Position numbers and translations under genes: made by a program
Notes under the pieces: generated by a model
What the model was told of the DNA's origin: nothing
Database searches by the model: none
What the model saw: the letters and a program-made list of their open reading frames with translations, nothing else
Assembly (NCBI RefSeq): GCF_001458215.1
Contig: NZ_CYTW01000001.1
Span: 1,984,001-2,048,000, forward strand
Source of the DNA: Shimia thalassica
GTDB lineage: Bacteria; Pseudomonadota; Alphaproteobacteria; Rhodobacterales; Rhodobacteraceae
Direction of reading: 5' to 3'
Length of the DNA: 64,000 nucleotides
Shown here: in pieces, positions 25,785 to 34,221 of the stretch
Layout of the letters: every line of letters starts with the position of its first letter
How positions within the stretch are numbered: the stretch's first letter is position 1

Positions 25785-28700
25785 ATGACACAACTATTCT
25801 CAGACAAGACGCGCCCCGTTCATTTGGGGCCCTATCCATTAGAGCGCCTTGCCCGTCTGAGTGAGCCCCCGTTGTCTGCGCCGCCCCCTATGAACAGGCT
25901 GGATTTCCATCGCCTTGAAACACCCCATTCGCTTGTTAACGCGATGGGTGAGTATCAGGCGATGATGGATGCCATACGCGAAGGCCTTGTCAATTCGGTG
26001 ACGTCGGAAATTCCGCAAGACAAAACGGAAAGGTCCAATCATCTCAAGGCCTTCGGATACTTTAATGATGCTTCCATGGTTGGCATTGGCACGCTTGAAA
26101 AGGGCATGCATCTGGCCGCCGCCCTGCGCAATCCGGATATTGACCGTCTCGCAAAAGACCTGCGTACCCGTCAGACAAAAACACTGGCTGCTGGCATCGA
26201 TATGATCATGGCGGACCTCAAAGAATCTGTCGAGGCCACGCCGACAAACATCGACAGCCACACCCATGTGATCGTTTATCTTTACGAGCATAACCGCACA
26301 CCGGACATGTCCGAACCCGGTGCCGAATGGCTTGAGGATGCGCAGGACCACCGTGCGTGCCTGCGTGCCACGGAAACATCATGTGTGATCGCCAACTATC
26401 TCAGATTGCTGGGATATTCGGCGCGTTCTCATTCCAGAACAACCAGCGATATTGACCTGAACAAAGCGGCCGTTGCGGCGGGGCTGGCCTATGTTGAAAA
26501 TGGGCAGCTGGTCGCCCCCTATCTTGGCACGGGGTTCGGTGTTGCAGCGGTGACAACCGATATGGCGCTGGCCACCGATGCGGCGTTGTCACCCGAACAA
26601 CCCTATCTGAAAACCCATGGCCCCACATGGTGGGTGGGCAAGCATTCCGCCAAAAGCGCACTGAACCGCGATCCCTATCGCAAGCGTCGTTATGTAGATG
26701 GCGCACAGTCCTTTGAGCGTCTGAAACGCGTGGATACCCCCACCACCTATATAGACGAGCCGAACGTCGCACGCGTGCCAAAGCGCGCGGACATGTTCGC
26801 CCGTGCCCAGTTCGGGGATATGGGAAAGATCAACCAAAAGAACGCAACGGGCGGATACTATGTTCGCAAATCTGCGCCCTCGATGGCGCAGCGGCGCGCA
26901 CTTGGGGCGTTTGTGCTTTTGCAGGATGGTGATCCCTCGCAAGGGCCCCGTCCGGATGATGCCCGCCGAAATGCGGAAAACGTCAAGGCAGCCAGCTATT
27001 TTCTGGGGGTGGATGCTGTCGGGATTTCGCGCTGTCCGGATTGGGCATGGTACAGCCATGATGCGGCGGGCGCAGAGATAAATCCCCCCCATGATCAGGC
27101 CATTTCCATGATCATCGATCAGGGGTTCGAAACCATGGAAGGCGCAAGCGGAGACGACTGGATTTCCGTTGCCCAGTCCATGCGCGCCTATTTGCGGTTT
27201 TCACTGTTGGGCGGCGTCATTGCCAAACAGATCCGCAATCTCGGGTACAAGGCCAAAGCCCATAGCGTGATGGACGGTGAAGTGCTTCAGCCCCCGCTTT
27301 TGCTGCTTTCCGGTCTGGGCGAAGTCAGCCGCATCGGTGAGGTCATTCTGAACCCTTATCTTGGCCCGCGTTTGAAATCCGGTGTCGTGACCACCGACAT
27401 GCCAATGGCCCATGACAAGCCGATTGATTTCGGTCTTCAGACGTTTTGTGAAAGCTGCAACAAATGCGCCCGCGAGTGCCCCTCGGGCGCCATCACGGCC
27501 GGTCCGAAACTGATGTTTAACGGGTATGAAATCTGGAAGTCGGACAGCCAGAAATGCGCCACCTATCGCATTGGAACCGAAGGCGGCGCCATGTGCGGCC
27601 GGTGCATGAAAACCTGCCCATGGAACCTTGAAGGACTGTTTTCCGAGGCACCTGCCCGCTGGGCCGCAATGCACATTCCGTCAGCCGCGCCAATCTTGGC
27701 CAAATGGGATGACAAGCTCAAACACGGAAGTCTGAACCCCGTCAAAAAGTGGTGGTGGGACCTCGAGATACAATCTGACGGCCACTATGCCCCGACGGAC
27801 AAACCCGTGAACGCGCGGGATCTTCAACCTGATCTGGACCTGAAATACGAAGACCAGACCCTCGCGGTTTATCCCGCCCCGATTGCCCCGCATCCCTGGC
27901 CTTATCCTTTCCCGATGGACCGCGAAGCCGGTATTCGCGCCTATGAGGCGATGATCCCAGCCGATCGATACAAAGCCGCGCTGGCCGCCGGAGACCGCAG
28001 CCATGTCCATGTCTACAAAAACGACGGCGACGCCCCCGTTTTGCGTGTCGAAGTGGCCAAGGTTGATAAAATGACATCTGGGGTCACAAAATACGAATTC
28101 CGCGCTCTGGATGGCAAAGACCTTCCCAAGTGGAGCGCAGGCGCGCACCTTGATATCCTCGTGGCACCGGAATTCCTGCGCCAGTATTCCATGTCCGGCA
28201 ATCCATCCGACACCAGCCGTTATCAAATTGGTGTCTTGCGCGAAGACGCGGGCCGGGGTGGATCGAAACTGATGCACCGGATCTTCAATGAGGGCCGCAA
28301 GGTCTTTATTTCAAAGCCAATTAACCATTTCGAGCTGGTTGAAGATGCCACCAAGACCTTTCTGATGGGCGGCGGTATCGGTATCACCCCGATGATTGCC
28401 TTTGCGCATCGCCTGCATGCGCTTGGGGCTGATTTTGAGTTTCATTATTCGGCCAGCGTCAAGGATGACGCGGGATTTCTGGAAGACCTTCCAAACATGC
28501 CGTGGGCCGACAGGGTGCATCTGCATTTTTCCGATCAGGGATCGCGTGCAGATCTTGACCAAGTGTTGTCAGGATATCAAACCGGTTGGCATGTCTATAC
28601 CTGTGGCCCCGACAGATATATGGACGGCGTTATGGACGCCGCGACCCGACAAGGGTTTCCCGAAGAGGCACGGCATCTGGAGTATTTCAGCGTGCCCGAG

Positions 28701-28982
28701 CAACCCGACTATGAAAACCACGCCTTTACACTTCGGCTAAAGGACGGTCGGGAACTCATTGTTCCGGAAGAGAAAACCGCCAGTGATGTATTGTTGGAGA
28801 ACGGCATTCATGTGGATGTAAAATGTTCCGACGGCATCTGTGGGGTCTGCAAATGTCAGGTTCTTTCAGGCGAAGTAGAGCACCGCGATTTTGTTCTCTC
28901 CGAGAAACAGCGCCAGTCGTCCATGATCCTGTGTCAGTCGCGCGCGGCAGAACCCGAAGGTATCCTTGAAATCAACCTGTGA
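25785..28982 (+). CDS. self-sufficient reductive dehalogenase: RdhA fused to flavin reductase and [2Fe-2S] ferredoxin
   Basis: This 1065-residue cytoplasmic protein lacks a Tat signal. Residues ~1-700 form a corrinoid-type reductive dehalogenase module with two [4Fe-4S] motifs: CESCNKCARECP (Cys 555, 558, 561, 565) and the RdhA-typical CX12CX2CX3CP (Cys 591, 604, 607, 611). Residues ~735-960 form a phthalate-dioxygenase-reductase-like unit with a flavin-binding RQYSMSG and NAD(P)-binding MGGGIGITPM. The last ~90 residues are a plant-type ferredoxin (CSDGICGVC...ILC). This architecture matches the catabolic NAD(P)H-driven dehalogenases BhbA and NpRdhA, which act on halophenols. Tyr423 lies where the NpRdhA proton donor (Tyr426) is expected, unverified by alignment. 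A GGGAG precedes the ATG. The substrate is unknown; brominated phenols are plausible in the sea. Confidence 0.9.
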   Translation: MTQLFSDKTRPVHLGPYPLERLARLSEPPLSAPPPMNRLDFHRLETPHSLVNAMGEYQAMMDAIREGLVNSVTSEIPQDKTERSNHLKAFGYFNDASMVGIGTLEKGMHLAAALRNPDIDRLAKDLRTRQTKTLAAGIDMIMADLKESVEATPTNIDSHTHVIVYLYEHNRTPDMSEPGAEWLEDAQDHRACLRATETSCVIANYLRLLGYSARSHSRTTSDIDLNKAAVAAGLAYVENGQLVAPYLGTGFGVAAVTTDMALATDAALSPEQPYLKTHGPTWWVGKHSAKSALNRDPYRKRRYVDGAQSFERLKRVDTPTTYIDEPNVARVPKRADMFARAQFGDMGKINQKNATGGYYVRKSAPSMAQRRALGAFVLLQDGDPSQGPRPDDARRNAENVKAASYFLGVDAVGISRCPDWAWYSHDAAGAEINPPHDQAISMIIDQGFETMEGASGDDWISVAQSMRAYLRFSLLGGVIAKQIRNLGYKAKAHSVMDGEVLQPPLLLLSGLGEVSRIGEVILNPYLGPRLKSGVVTTDMPMAHDKPIDFGLQTFCESCNKCARECPSGAITAGPKLMFNGYEIWKSDSQKCATYRIGTEGGAMCGRCMKTCPWNLEGLFSEAPARWAAMHIPSAAPILAKWDDKLKHGSLNPVKKWWWDLEIQSDGHYAPTDKPVNARDLQPDLDLKYEDQTLAVYPAPIAPHPWPYPFPMDREAGIRAYEAMIPADRYKAALAAGDRSHVHVYKNDGDAPVLRVEVAKVDKMTSGVTKYEFRALDGKDLPKWSAGAHLDILVAPEFLRQYSMSGNPSDTSRYQIGVLREDAGRGGSKLMHRIFNEGRKVFISKPINHFELVEDATKTFLMGGGIGITPMIAFAHRLHALGADFEFHYSASVKDDAGFLEDLPNMPWADRVHLHFSDQGSRADLDQVLSGYQTGWHVYTCGPDRYMDGVMDAATRQGFPEEARHLEYFSVPEQPDYENHAFTLRLKDGRELIVPEEKTASDVLLENGIHVDVKCSDGICGVCKCQVLSGEVEHRDFVLSEKQRQSSMILCQSRAAEPEGILEINL

Positions 28983-29032
28983 GTGATCCGGAACACACAT
29001 GAAAGTGTCATAAACCCTTTGGAGTCAGAGTC

Positions 29033-30346
29033 TTACCGTCCGATCACAATGTCCGCGCGCAGACCTCCAAGCGTTTCACTTGTGCCTAAGCGCAAGACAC
29101 CGCCATGGGCACGGGCCACATCGGCGGCAATGGCAAGCCCGAGCCCCACACCCGTGCCCTTGTTTTGGTTGCGCGCCGGATCAAGGCGCGTGAACGGTTT
29201 TTGCGCTTCTTCTCTGGCGTCTTCGGGAATGCCCGGACCGTCGTCTTCTACCCGGATACGCAGGTATTTGTCTGTCATCACGACGGACACCTCGGCCTTT
29301 GAGCCATAGCGCACTGCATTGCCGATAATGTTCTCGATCGCACGACGCACGCCCACCACCCGAAAAGACGCAACCCCGCTTCCTTCACAGGACACCAGTG
29401 TCACATCATGGCCTGAACGGGCGCTGTCCTGCACAATGCGTTCAACAAGCGCAAAAGGATCAACCTCTTCCGGATCGCCTTCTTTGGCATCACGGGCAAA
29501 GCTCAGGAACACATCCAGAAGGCGTTCCATTTCATCAACGTCCTGAAGCAGCAATTCCGCCTCTTCTTCCTCGATCAGGGAAAGGCCCAGCTTGAGCCGC
29601 GTCAATGGCGTGCGCAGGTCATGACTCACGCCGGACAGCATCATCGTGCGCTGTTCAATCTGGCGTTCGATCCGCGATCGCATGTCCAGAAACGCATTCC
29701 CCGCGGCGCGCACTTCGATGGCACCATTGGGAGAATAAGGAATGTTGCGCCCCTTACCAAAAGCCTCGGCCGCAGTCGACAAACGTGTGATGGGCCGCAG
29801 CTGGTTGCGCAGATAGAAGTAGGCGATCAAGGTCATCAAACCGCCAAAAAATACCATACTCACCAACAGCTGATGCGGATTTGATGCAGACACACGCCGA
29901 CGGTCGAACTGGACTTTGAGCAACCCAAGGTCACTGTCTACAAAAACGTTCACAAAATCATTGTCGGGCAGATCAATCCCGCGATACCCCGGAATACGGG
30001 TTGTAAAAATGCGGTCGATCACGATGCCCGAGAAATCATACCATCTGCGTCGGTCCTCGATCGCAGAGTCATCCTGATAGGAAATGCCCGCATTCAACAC
30101 ATCGGACAAAAACGCCAGATCGGACGCGCGCTCGGTCGTGTCATCGGCAAGGTTCACAGTTTCCACGATCAGGTTGATTTCACGCGCCGCCGCGTTGGAC
30201 ATTTGCCGTGTGACACCTTCAAAATGGCGCTGAATAAACGCCACGGACACAACAAGTTGCAGCGTGATCACAGGCAGGATCAGGATCAAAGCAGCACGCC
30301 CATAAAGGCTGCGAGGCATATAGTGTTTGAGCCAACGGAAAGTCAT
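29033..30346 (-). CDS. EnvZ-like sensor histidine kinase
   Basis: This 437-residue inner-membrane kinase has a first membrane segment near residues 15-38 and a periplasmic domain of about 120 residues. A second segment near 160-180, a HAMP linker, a dimerisation domain with the phospho-acceptor His in SGVSHDLRTPLTRLKL and an ATPase domain with N-box (ENIIGNAVRYGS), 'DDGPGIP' and 'GTGVGLGLAIAADV' complete it. The start MTFRWLKHYMPRSLYGR matches relatives; the frame is open much further upstream but overlaps the divergent hydrolase gene. No response regulator gene lies beside it, so its partner must be encoded elsewhere. Its signal is unknown. Confidence 0.9.
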   Translation of the reverse strand: MTFRWLKHYMPRSLYGRAALILILPVITLQLVVSVAFIQRHFEGVTRQMSNAAAREINLIVETVNLADDTTERASDLAFLSDVLNAGISYQDDSAIEDRRRWYDFSGIVIDRIFTTRIPGYRGIDLPDNDFVNVFVDSDLGLLKVQFDRRRVSASNPHQLLVSMVFFGGLMTLIAYFYLRNQLRPITRLSTAAEAFGKGRNIPYSPNGAIEVRAAGNAFLDMRSRIERQIEQRTMMLSGVSHDLRTPLTRLKLGLSLIEEEEAELLLQDVDEMERLLDVFLSFARDAKEGDPEEVDPFALVERIVQDSARSGHDVTLVSCEGSGVASFRVVGVRRAIENIIGNAVRYGSKAEVSVVMTDKYLRIRVEDDGPGIPEDAREEAQKPFTRLDPARNQNKGTGVGLGLAIAADVARAHGGVLRLGTSETLGGLRADIVIGR

Positions 30347-30385
30347 GGCTAAACCATGCAGTGACACAGACCAGAAGGAAAGCCC

Positions 30386-31300
30386 ATGGACCCCGAAATT
30401 CTTGCCTTTGATCCCGCTCCCGGTGTCGCGGAAGAAGTGGAGCCGGGGCTGCGCCGCATCTTGGCGCCGAACCCCTCGCCGATGACGTTTCGCGGCACCA
30501 ACACCTTTGTTCTGGGCACAACAGGACTGGCCGTGATCGATCCCGGCCCCGACAATGATGCCCATCTCGAGGCCATTCTGGCGGCCGTGGCCGATGACCA
30601 GCACATCAGCCATATCATCGTGACTCATGCCCATCTGGATCACTCTCCTCTTGCTGCGAAGCTGTCGGAAGCGACCGGTGCAAAAATCTGGGCCTTTGGC
30701 GATGCCTTTTCTGGCAGAAGTGCGGTCATGGACGATCTTGCCAGTCAGGGCTTTGCCGGTGGCGGAGAAGGCGTCGACATGCATTTTCACGCGGATCACA
30801 CGGTCGCCGACGCAGATGTCATTACGGGCGATGGCTGGACGCTCGAGGTGCTGCATACGCCGGGCCACTTTGGCAACCATATTGCGCTTGCATGGGGGGA
30901 TGTTTGTCTGACGGGTGACCATGTGATGGGGTGGGCCAGCTCGCTTGTAAGCCCCCCTGACGGGGACCTGACAGACTTTATGGCATCCTGCGAAAAGTTG
31001 CAGTCGCGCACGTGGCGGGTGTTTCATGCTGGACACGGCGCCCCCATTGAAGACCCCGCAGGGCGTCTCGCCTGGCTTGTCGCCCACCGCAAAGGGCGCG
31101 AGGCCGAAATCCTGCAAACGCTGGCCCAAGGCCCGTCGCGCGCCTATGATTTGGCCTGCCGCATCTATACCGAAACACCACCTGCCCTGATCGGCGCTGC
31201 CACACGAAACGTGTTTGCGCATCTGGTGGACCTGACCGGTCGAGGTCTGGTCAAACCGGCACAAACCCTTGAATCAGAAGCCGTTTTTGAACTTGTGTGA
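30386..31300 (+). CDS. MBL-fold metallo-hydrolase (LACTB2-like)
   Basis: This 304-residue soluble hydrolase has the dinuclear metal motif THAHLDHS near residue 85. Further metal ligands lie in 'LHTPGHFGNH', 'CLTGDHVMGW' and 'VFHAGHGAP'. A C-terminal helical or winged region ('RAYDLACRIYTETPPALIGAATRNVFAHLVDL') is typical of the LACTB2/RNase-like branch of beta-lactamase-fold proteins. Human LACTB2 is an RNase, but bacterial members act on varied substrates, so the reaction is undetermined. The gene is divergent from the kinase gene and is followed by a tRNA gene. Confidence 0.85.
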   Translation: MDPEILAFDPAPGVAEEVEPGLRRILAPNPSPMTFRGTNTFVLGTTGLAVIDPGPDNDAHLEAILAAVADDQHISHIIVTHAHLDHSPLAAKLSEATGAKIWAFGDAFSGRSAVMDDLASQGFAGGGEGVDMHFHADHTVADADVITGDGWTLEVLHTPGHFGNHIALAWGDVCLTGDHVMGWASSLVSPPDGDLTDFMASCEKLQSRTWRVFHAGHGAPIEDPAGRLAWLVAHRKGREAEILQTLAQGPSRAYDLACRIYTETPPALIGAATRNVFAHLVDLTGRGLVKPAQTLESEAVFELV

Positions 31301-31339
31301 AAAAGTTGTTCTAAAACGAAAAAAATGTGACGCCCCCTC

Positions 31340-31368
31340 TGGACGTCGCAAATCTGGTTAGCTATACG
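31340..31368 (+). promoter_or_regulatory. predicted promoter of tRNA-Asn
   Basis: TGGACG and TATACG are spaced 17 bases apart, with the -10 box ending 11 bases before the first tRNA base. Confidence 0.5.
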
Positions 31369-31379
31369 GTGCCTCGTGT

Positions 31380-31454
31380 TCCGGCGTAGCTCAGCGGTAG
31401 AGCAGTTGACTGTTAATCAATTTGTCGTAGGTTCGATCCCTACCGCCGGAGCCA
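31380..31454 (+). tRNA. tRNA-Asn (GUU)
   Basis: The acceptor stem TCCGGCG pairs perfectly with CGCCGGA. The D-loop (GCTCAGCGGTAGAGC), anticodon loop CTGTTAA (anticodon GTT), T-loop GTTCGATCC and an encoded CCA end are all present. The discriminator base is G. A terminator follows directly. Confidence 0.96.
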
Positions 31455-31456
31455 TG

Positions 31457-31493
31457 AAAAGCCTCTAACCCCAACGGGTTGGAGGCTTTTTTG
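31457..31493 (+). terminator. terminator after tRNA-Asn
   Basis: AAAAGCCTC and GAGGCTTTTTT arms, extended inward by AACCC / GGGTT with a mismatch, are followed by a T-run. Confidence 0.8.
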
Positions 31494-31719
31494 GTTTTTG
31501 ACCACCTTGCAAGTGCACGACATGTTGAGGTCTCGCCAAGTTTCCCGAGATCTGTGGTGAACTGGGTGACGCTGGCATGAGATCTTGGCGACCGCAGCCT
31601 GATCGGCGCCCTTCGGCAGGACGCCCTGGAGCCTGAACAAACGGAAAAGCCGGCTTTGGGACAAAATGCGTGTCGAGGAGATTTCACTCCTCAACCACAG
31701 GCCATTTCGTCGTAAAGGT

Positions 31720-32466
31720 TTATTTTTTGTCCTTGTCTTTGCGTGCTGATTTAAAGCCCCAGATGAGGCATCCAAAATACACCAGCGTGAGCAGAGCAAG
31801 GGTTGTCCAGAGGTAGGTCAGCAACGCCGCCACCAACAAAACGCCCCCCAGCAAATAGAACTTGGCACTCTCCTGCCCGACCGAAATGTTGCGGAAGGCA
31901 TAGGTTGGAATGCGGCTGATCATCAGAAGGCCAATCAGCCCGACATAGACCGAAACAGCCAGCGGCGACACAGGCGACATATCGGTCACCGCAAAGGACA
32001 CGACCATCGGGAACATCACAAGGACGGCACCAGCAGGCGAAGGAACACCCACAAAAAAGTCATGCGCGCCACCTTCGGATTCCATCCGGCTGCTGACATT
32101 GAAACGGGCCAGCCGCAGAACGCAGCACACGGAGTAACACAGCACCGCAATCCATCCGGCGCGCGAGTCTCCGAGAGACCAGCTGTGCAGCACCAACACA
32201 GGTGCCACGCCGAAGTTCAGGAAGTCCGCCAGAGAATCAAGTTCCGCACCAATCGCCGAGGTGCTTTTCATCATCCGCGCCAAACGACCATCCAGACCGT
32301 CAAGAACACAGGCTGCCAGAATAAGCTTCACAGCCATTTCATAGTTCGCTTCGTACCCGAACCGAATAGCAGTCAGGCCTGCGCAAATCGCCGAGATCGT
32401 CAGCAGATTTGGCAGCAGTTGAATGATATCAACGCCTTTTTTCTTTGGGGAAGCGGGCTCGGTCAC
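31720..32466 (-). CDS. pssA: CDP-diacylglycerol--serine O-phosphatidyltransferase
   Basis: PssA makes phosphatidylserine from CDP-diacylglycerol and serine in the inner membrane. The 248-residue protein has about eight hydrophobic segments. The complete CDP-alcohol phosphotransferase motif is visible: LDGLDGRLARMMKSTSAIG, then AELDSLADF (DG-x2-AR-x8-G-x3-D-x3-D). It lies four bases downstream of psd, which converts its product to phosphatidylethanolamine, so the two genes form a pathway operon. A terminator-free stretch of about 225 bases separates it from the tRNA terminator. Confidence 0.93.
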   Translation of the reverse strand: MTEPASPKKKGVDIIQLLPNLLTISAICAGLTAIRFGYEANYEMAVKLILAACVLDGLDGRLARMMKSTSAIGAELDSLADFLNFGVAPVLVLHSWSLGDSRAGWIAVLCYSVCCVLRLARFNVSSRMESEGGAHDFFVGVPSPAGAVLVMFPMVVSFAVTDMSPVSPLAVSVYVGLIGLLMISRIPTYAFRNISVGQESAKFYLLGGVLLVAALLTYLWTTLALLTLVYFGCLIWGFKSARKDKDKK

Positions 32467-32469
32467 GGC

Positions 32470-33162
32470 TTAATGGGTCCGGGCCGCACGGGCCGGCTCG
32501 TTCGAAGTTAGATCTGCCAGTACGGTTTCGCCAGAAATCATTGTTTGTCCCAAAGTGACCAAAGGCTGCACGCCATCAGGCAGGTATACATCCAGACGCG
32601 ATCCAAAGCGAATCAAACCAAACCGCTCGCCCGTGAGCAACCGGTCGTTGGTCGACGAAAAGCAGACAATCCGGCGCGCAACGAGGCCCGCGATCTGGAC
32701 AACCGCGATCTGGCGACCGTCCTCCATTTCAATGCACAAGCTGTTGCGTTCGTTATCGGCGCTGGCCTTGTCCAGGGACGCATTGAAGAATTTGCCGGGA
32801 CGATAGGCGATCGCCTTGAGCGTGCCGCCAATCGGGGCGCGGTTCACGTGACAGTTAAAGACGCTCATAAACACGCTGACACGGGTCAGGGCTTCGTCGG
32901 ACATGCCGAGTTCTGCCGGTGGAACGGCCTTTTCAATCAAAGACACAACCCCGTCGGCCGGGCTCACGATCAGGCCTTCCCGATTGGGCGTGGCGCGCAC
33001 CGGATCCCGGAAGAAATAGTAGCACCAGACCGTCAGCCCCACGCCGATCCATCCCAGGATCGAGGACAAAAGGAAAAGAACCGCCGTGATCGCAGCAAAA
33101 ATGGCGACAAATTTGCGCCCCTCTGGATGCATCGGTTTGATGAATGTGTCGCGCATTTTCAT
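32470..33162 (-). CDS. psd: phosphatidylserine decarboxylase proenzyme (short form)
   Basis: The enzyme decarboxylates phosphatidylserine to phosphatidylethanolamine and carries a pyruvoyl group made by self-cleavage. The 230-residue protein is the short (PSD-A) type. It has an N-terminal hydrophobic region (residues 18-50) and the cleavage site at Gly187-Ser188 in [13 protein letters not shown]. '[11 protein letters not shown]' is a conserved active-site region. It is first in the psd-pssA operon. Confidence 0.93.
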   Translation of the reverse strand: MKMRDTFIKPMHPEGRKFVAIFAAITAVLFLLSSILGWIGVGLTVWCYYFFRDPVRATPNREGLIVSPADGVVSLIEKAVPPAELGMSDEALTRVSVFMSVFNCHVNRAPIGGTLKAIAYRPGKFFNASLDKASADNERNSLCIEMEDGRQIAVVQIAGLVARRIVCFSSTNDRLLTGERFGLIRFGSRLDVYLPDGVQPLVTLGQTMISGETVLADLTSNEPARAARTH

Positions 33163-33452
33163 GGTAAGGATATCGTCTTGTTAGGATACGACATCCCTGC
33201 CCTAACAACTGTGTAAACGCAATATGACAATAGAGATTGTCGCCACAAAACGCATGTTCACAAGGCGCCTACACGGGAATTTGCGCGGTTAGCGGGGCCT
33301 GTATGCCTGATGATGGCCGGAATCTCGTATCCATCGACCTAGATACAAGCCTGCGTGACCAGCGCGATGTAATGCCATCAGCACCACGGACATGGAAAAT
33401 CCCAGCTGCCCTTTACCGCACACCACGTAATCAAATGCAGGCGAGCCTCACT
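33163..33452. other. intergenic stretch, no gene supported
   Basis: This is the divergent region between psd and the AhpD-like gene. A frame of 74 codons (33237-33461) is open on the + strand, but it has no ribosome site and no recognisable similarity, so I do not call it. Its 3' end runs into the paired operators. Confidence 0.4.
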
Positions 33453-33493
33453 TTTGAGTGATCGCTCAAATATATTATTGAGTGACCACTCAA
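33453..33493. promoter_or_regulatory. pair of TetR-type operators upstream of the AhpD-like gene
   Basis: There are two near-perfect palindromes, TTTGAGTGA/TCGCTCAAA (33453-33470) and TTGAGTGA/CCACTCAA (33478-33493). They have the same half-site, centres 24 bases apart and a TATATTAT box between them that could be the -10 element. A TetR-family gene 1.3 kb downstream is the obvious candidate regulator. Confidence 0.7.
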
Positions 33494-33595
33494 ATTGACC
33501 TATCTCAAGGCCAGAAGAGAACGAACCTCCTCTTCCGTGTCAGACCTGATTGGACTGACTTGTCGCAAATACACACCTGCCCGAAAGGTATCATC

Positions 33596-34168
33596 ATGGC
33601 CGACTTTACCATCCACACGATCGAAACCGCCCCCGATGCAAGCAAACCCATGCTTGAAACGTCCCTCAAGAATAACGGCCGCATTCCCGGTCTTCACGGC
33701 ACCATGGCAGAAGCACCTGCGTTGATGGCGGCCTATAATTTTGCCCATCAGCAATTTATGGAAACAAGCCTGACCAACGAAGAGAAAACCGTCGTTTGGC
33801 AAACCGTCAATGTCGAGCAGAACTGCCACTATTGCGTTCCGGCCCACACGGGCATTGCAAAGATGATGAAGATTGACGACGCGATCACAAACGCGCTGCG
33901 TGATGAGACCCCTTTGCCAACAGCAAAGCTGGAAGCCTTGCGCGATTTCACGCTTTTGATGGTGCGCAATCGCGGCTTTGTGGATGATGCGGACACCCAA
34001 GCGTTTCTGGACGCAGGATTTGATCAACGCAACATCCTCGAAATCATTCTGGGTGTGTCTCAAAAAGTCATGTCAAACTACACCAACCACTTTGCCCGCA
34101 CGCCGGTCGACAAGGTTTTCGAGACCTTTGCCTGGGAGAAAAAGCAGGCCAATCTGGCCGCTGAATAA
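33596..34168 (+). CDS. carboxymuconolactone decarboxylase/AhpD-like protein
   Basis: This 190-residue protein belongs to the AhpD/CMD superfamily. The redox motif EQNCHYCVPAH (Cys77, Cys80, His84) matches the AhpD active site (E...CxxC..H), so peroxidase or disulfide-reductase activity is more likely than ring-lactone decarboxylation. I chose ATG 33596 because AAGG lies seven bases upstream; the frame is open earlier through the operators. It sits directly behind a double TetR operator and ahead of a membrane protein and the TetR gene, suggesting an inducible redox or electrophile-stress unit (inference). Confidence 0.85.
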   Translation: MADFTIHTIETAPDASKPMLETSLKNNGRIPGLHGTMAEAPALMAAYNFAHQQFMETSLTNEEKTVVWQTVNVEQNCHYCVPAHTGIAKMMKIDDAITNALRDETPLPTAKLEALRDFTLLMVRNRGFVDDADTQAFLDAGFDQRNILEIILGVSQKVMSNYTNHFARTPVDKVFETFAWEKKQANLAAE

Positions 34169-34176
34169 AACGCTTT

Positions 34177-34207
34177 TGACCCGGCCCTGCGCCGGGTCAT
34201 CTTTTTT
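34177..34207 (+). terminator. terminator after AhpD-like gene
   Basis: TGACCCGGC / GCCGGGTCA arms with a 5-base loop and TCTTTTTT. It lies before the membrane protein gene, so expression of the downstream genes would depend on read-through or their own promoter. Confidence 0.82.
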
Positions 34208-34221
34208 AAGGGAGATTTACG

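Noticed and set aside
30347-31264. Upstream extension of the histidine kinase frame to 743 codons
   Set aside because: The extension is antisense to the MBL hydrolase gene; the kinase clearly begins at MTFRWLKHYM, followed directly by its first membrane segment.
31391-31687. - strand frame ending GGRDRTYDKLINSQLLYR
   Set aside because: This is the well-known false translation of the antisense strand of tRNA-Asn, not a gene.
31494-31719. tRNA-adjacent gap considered as an integration scar
   Set aside because: No duplicated tRNA 3' end, integrase or inverted repeat is visible; nothing supports a mobile element.
33237-33461. 74-codon + strand frame before the TetR operators
   Set aside because: No ribosome site, no recognisable similarity, and it runs into the operator DNA.
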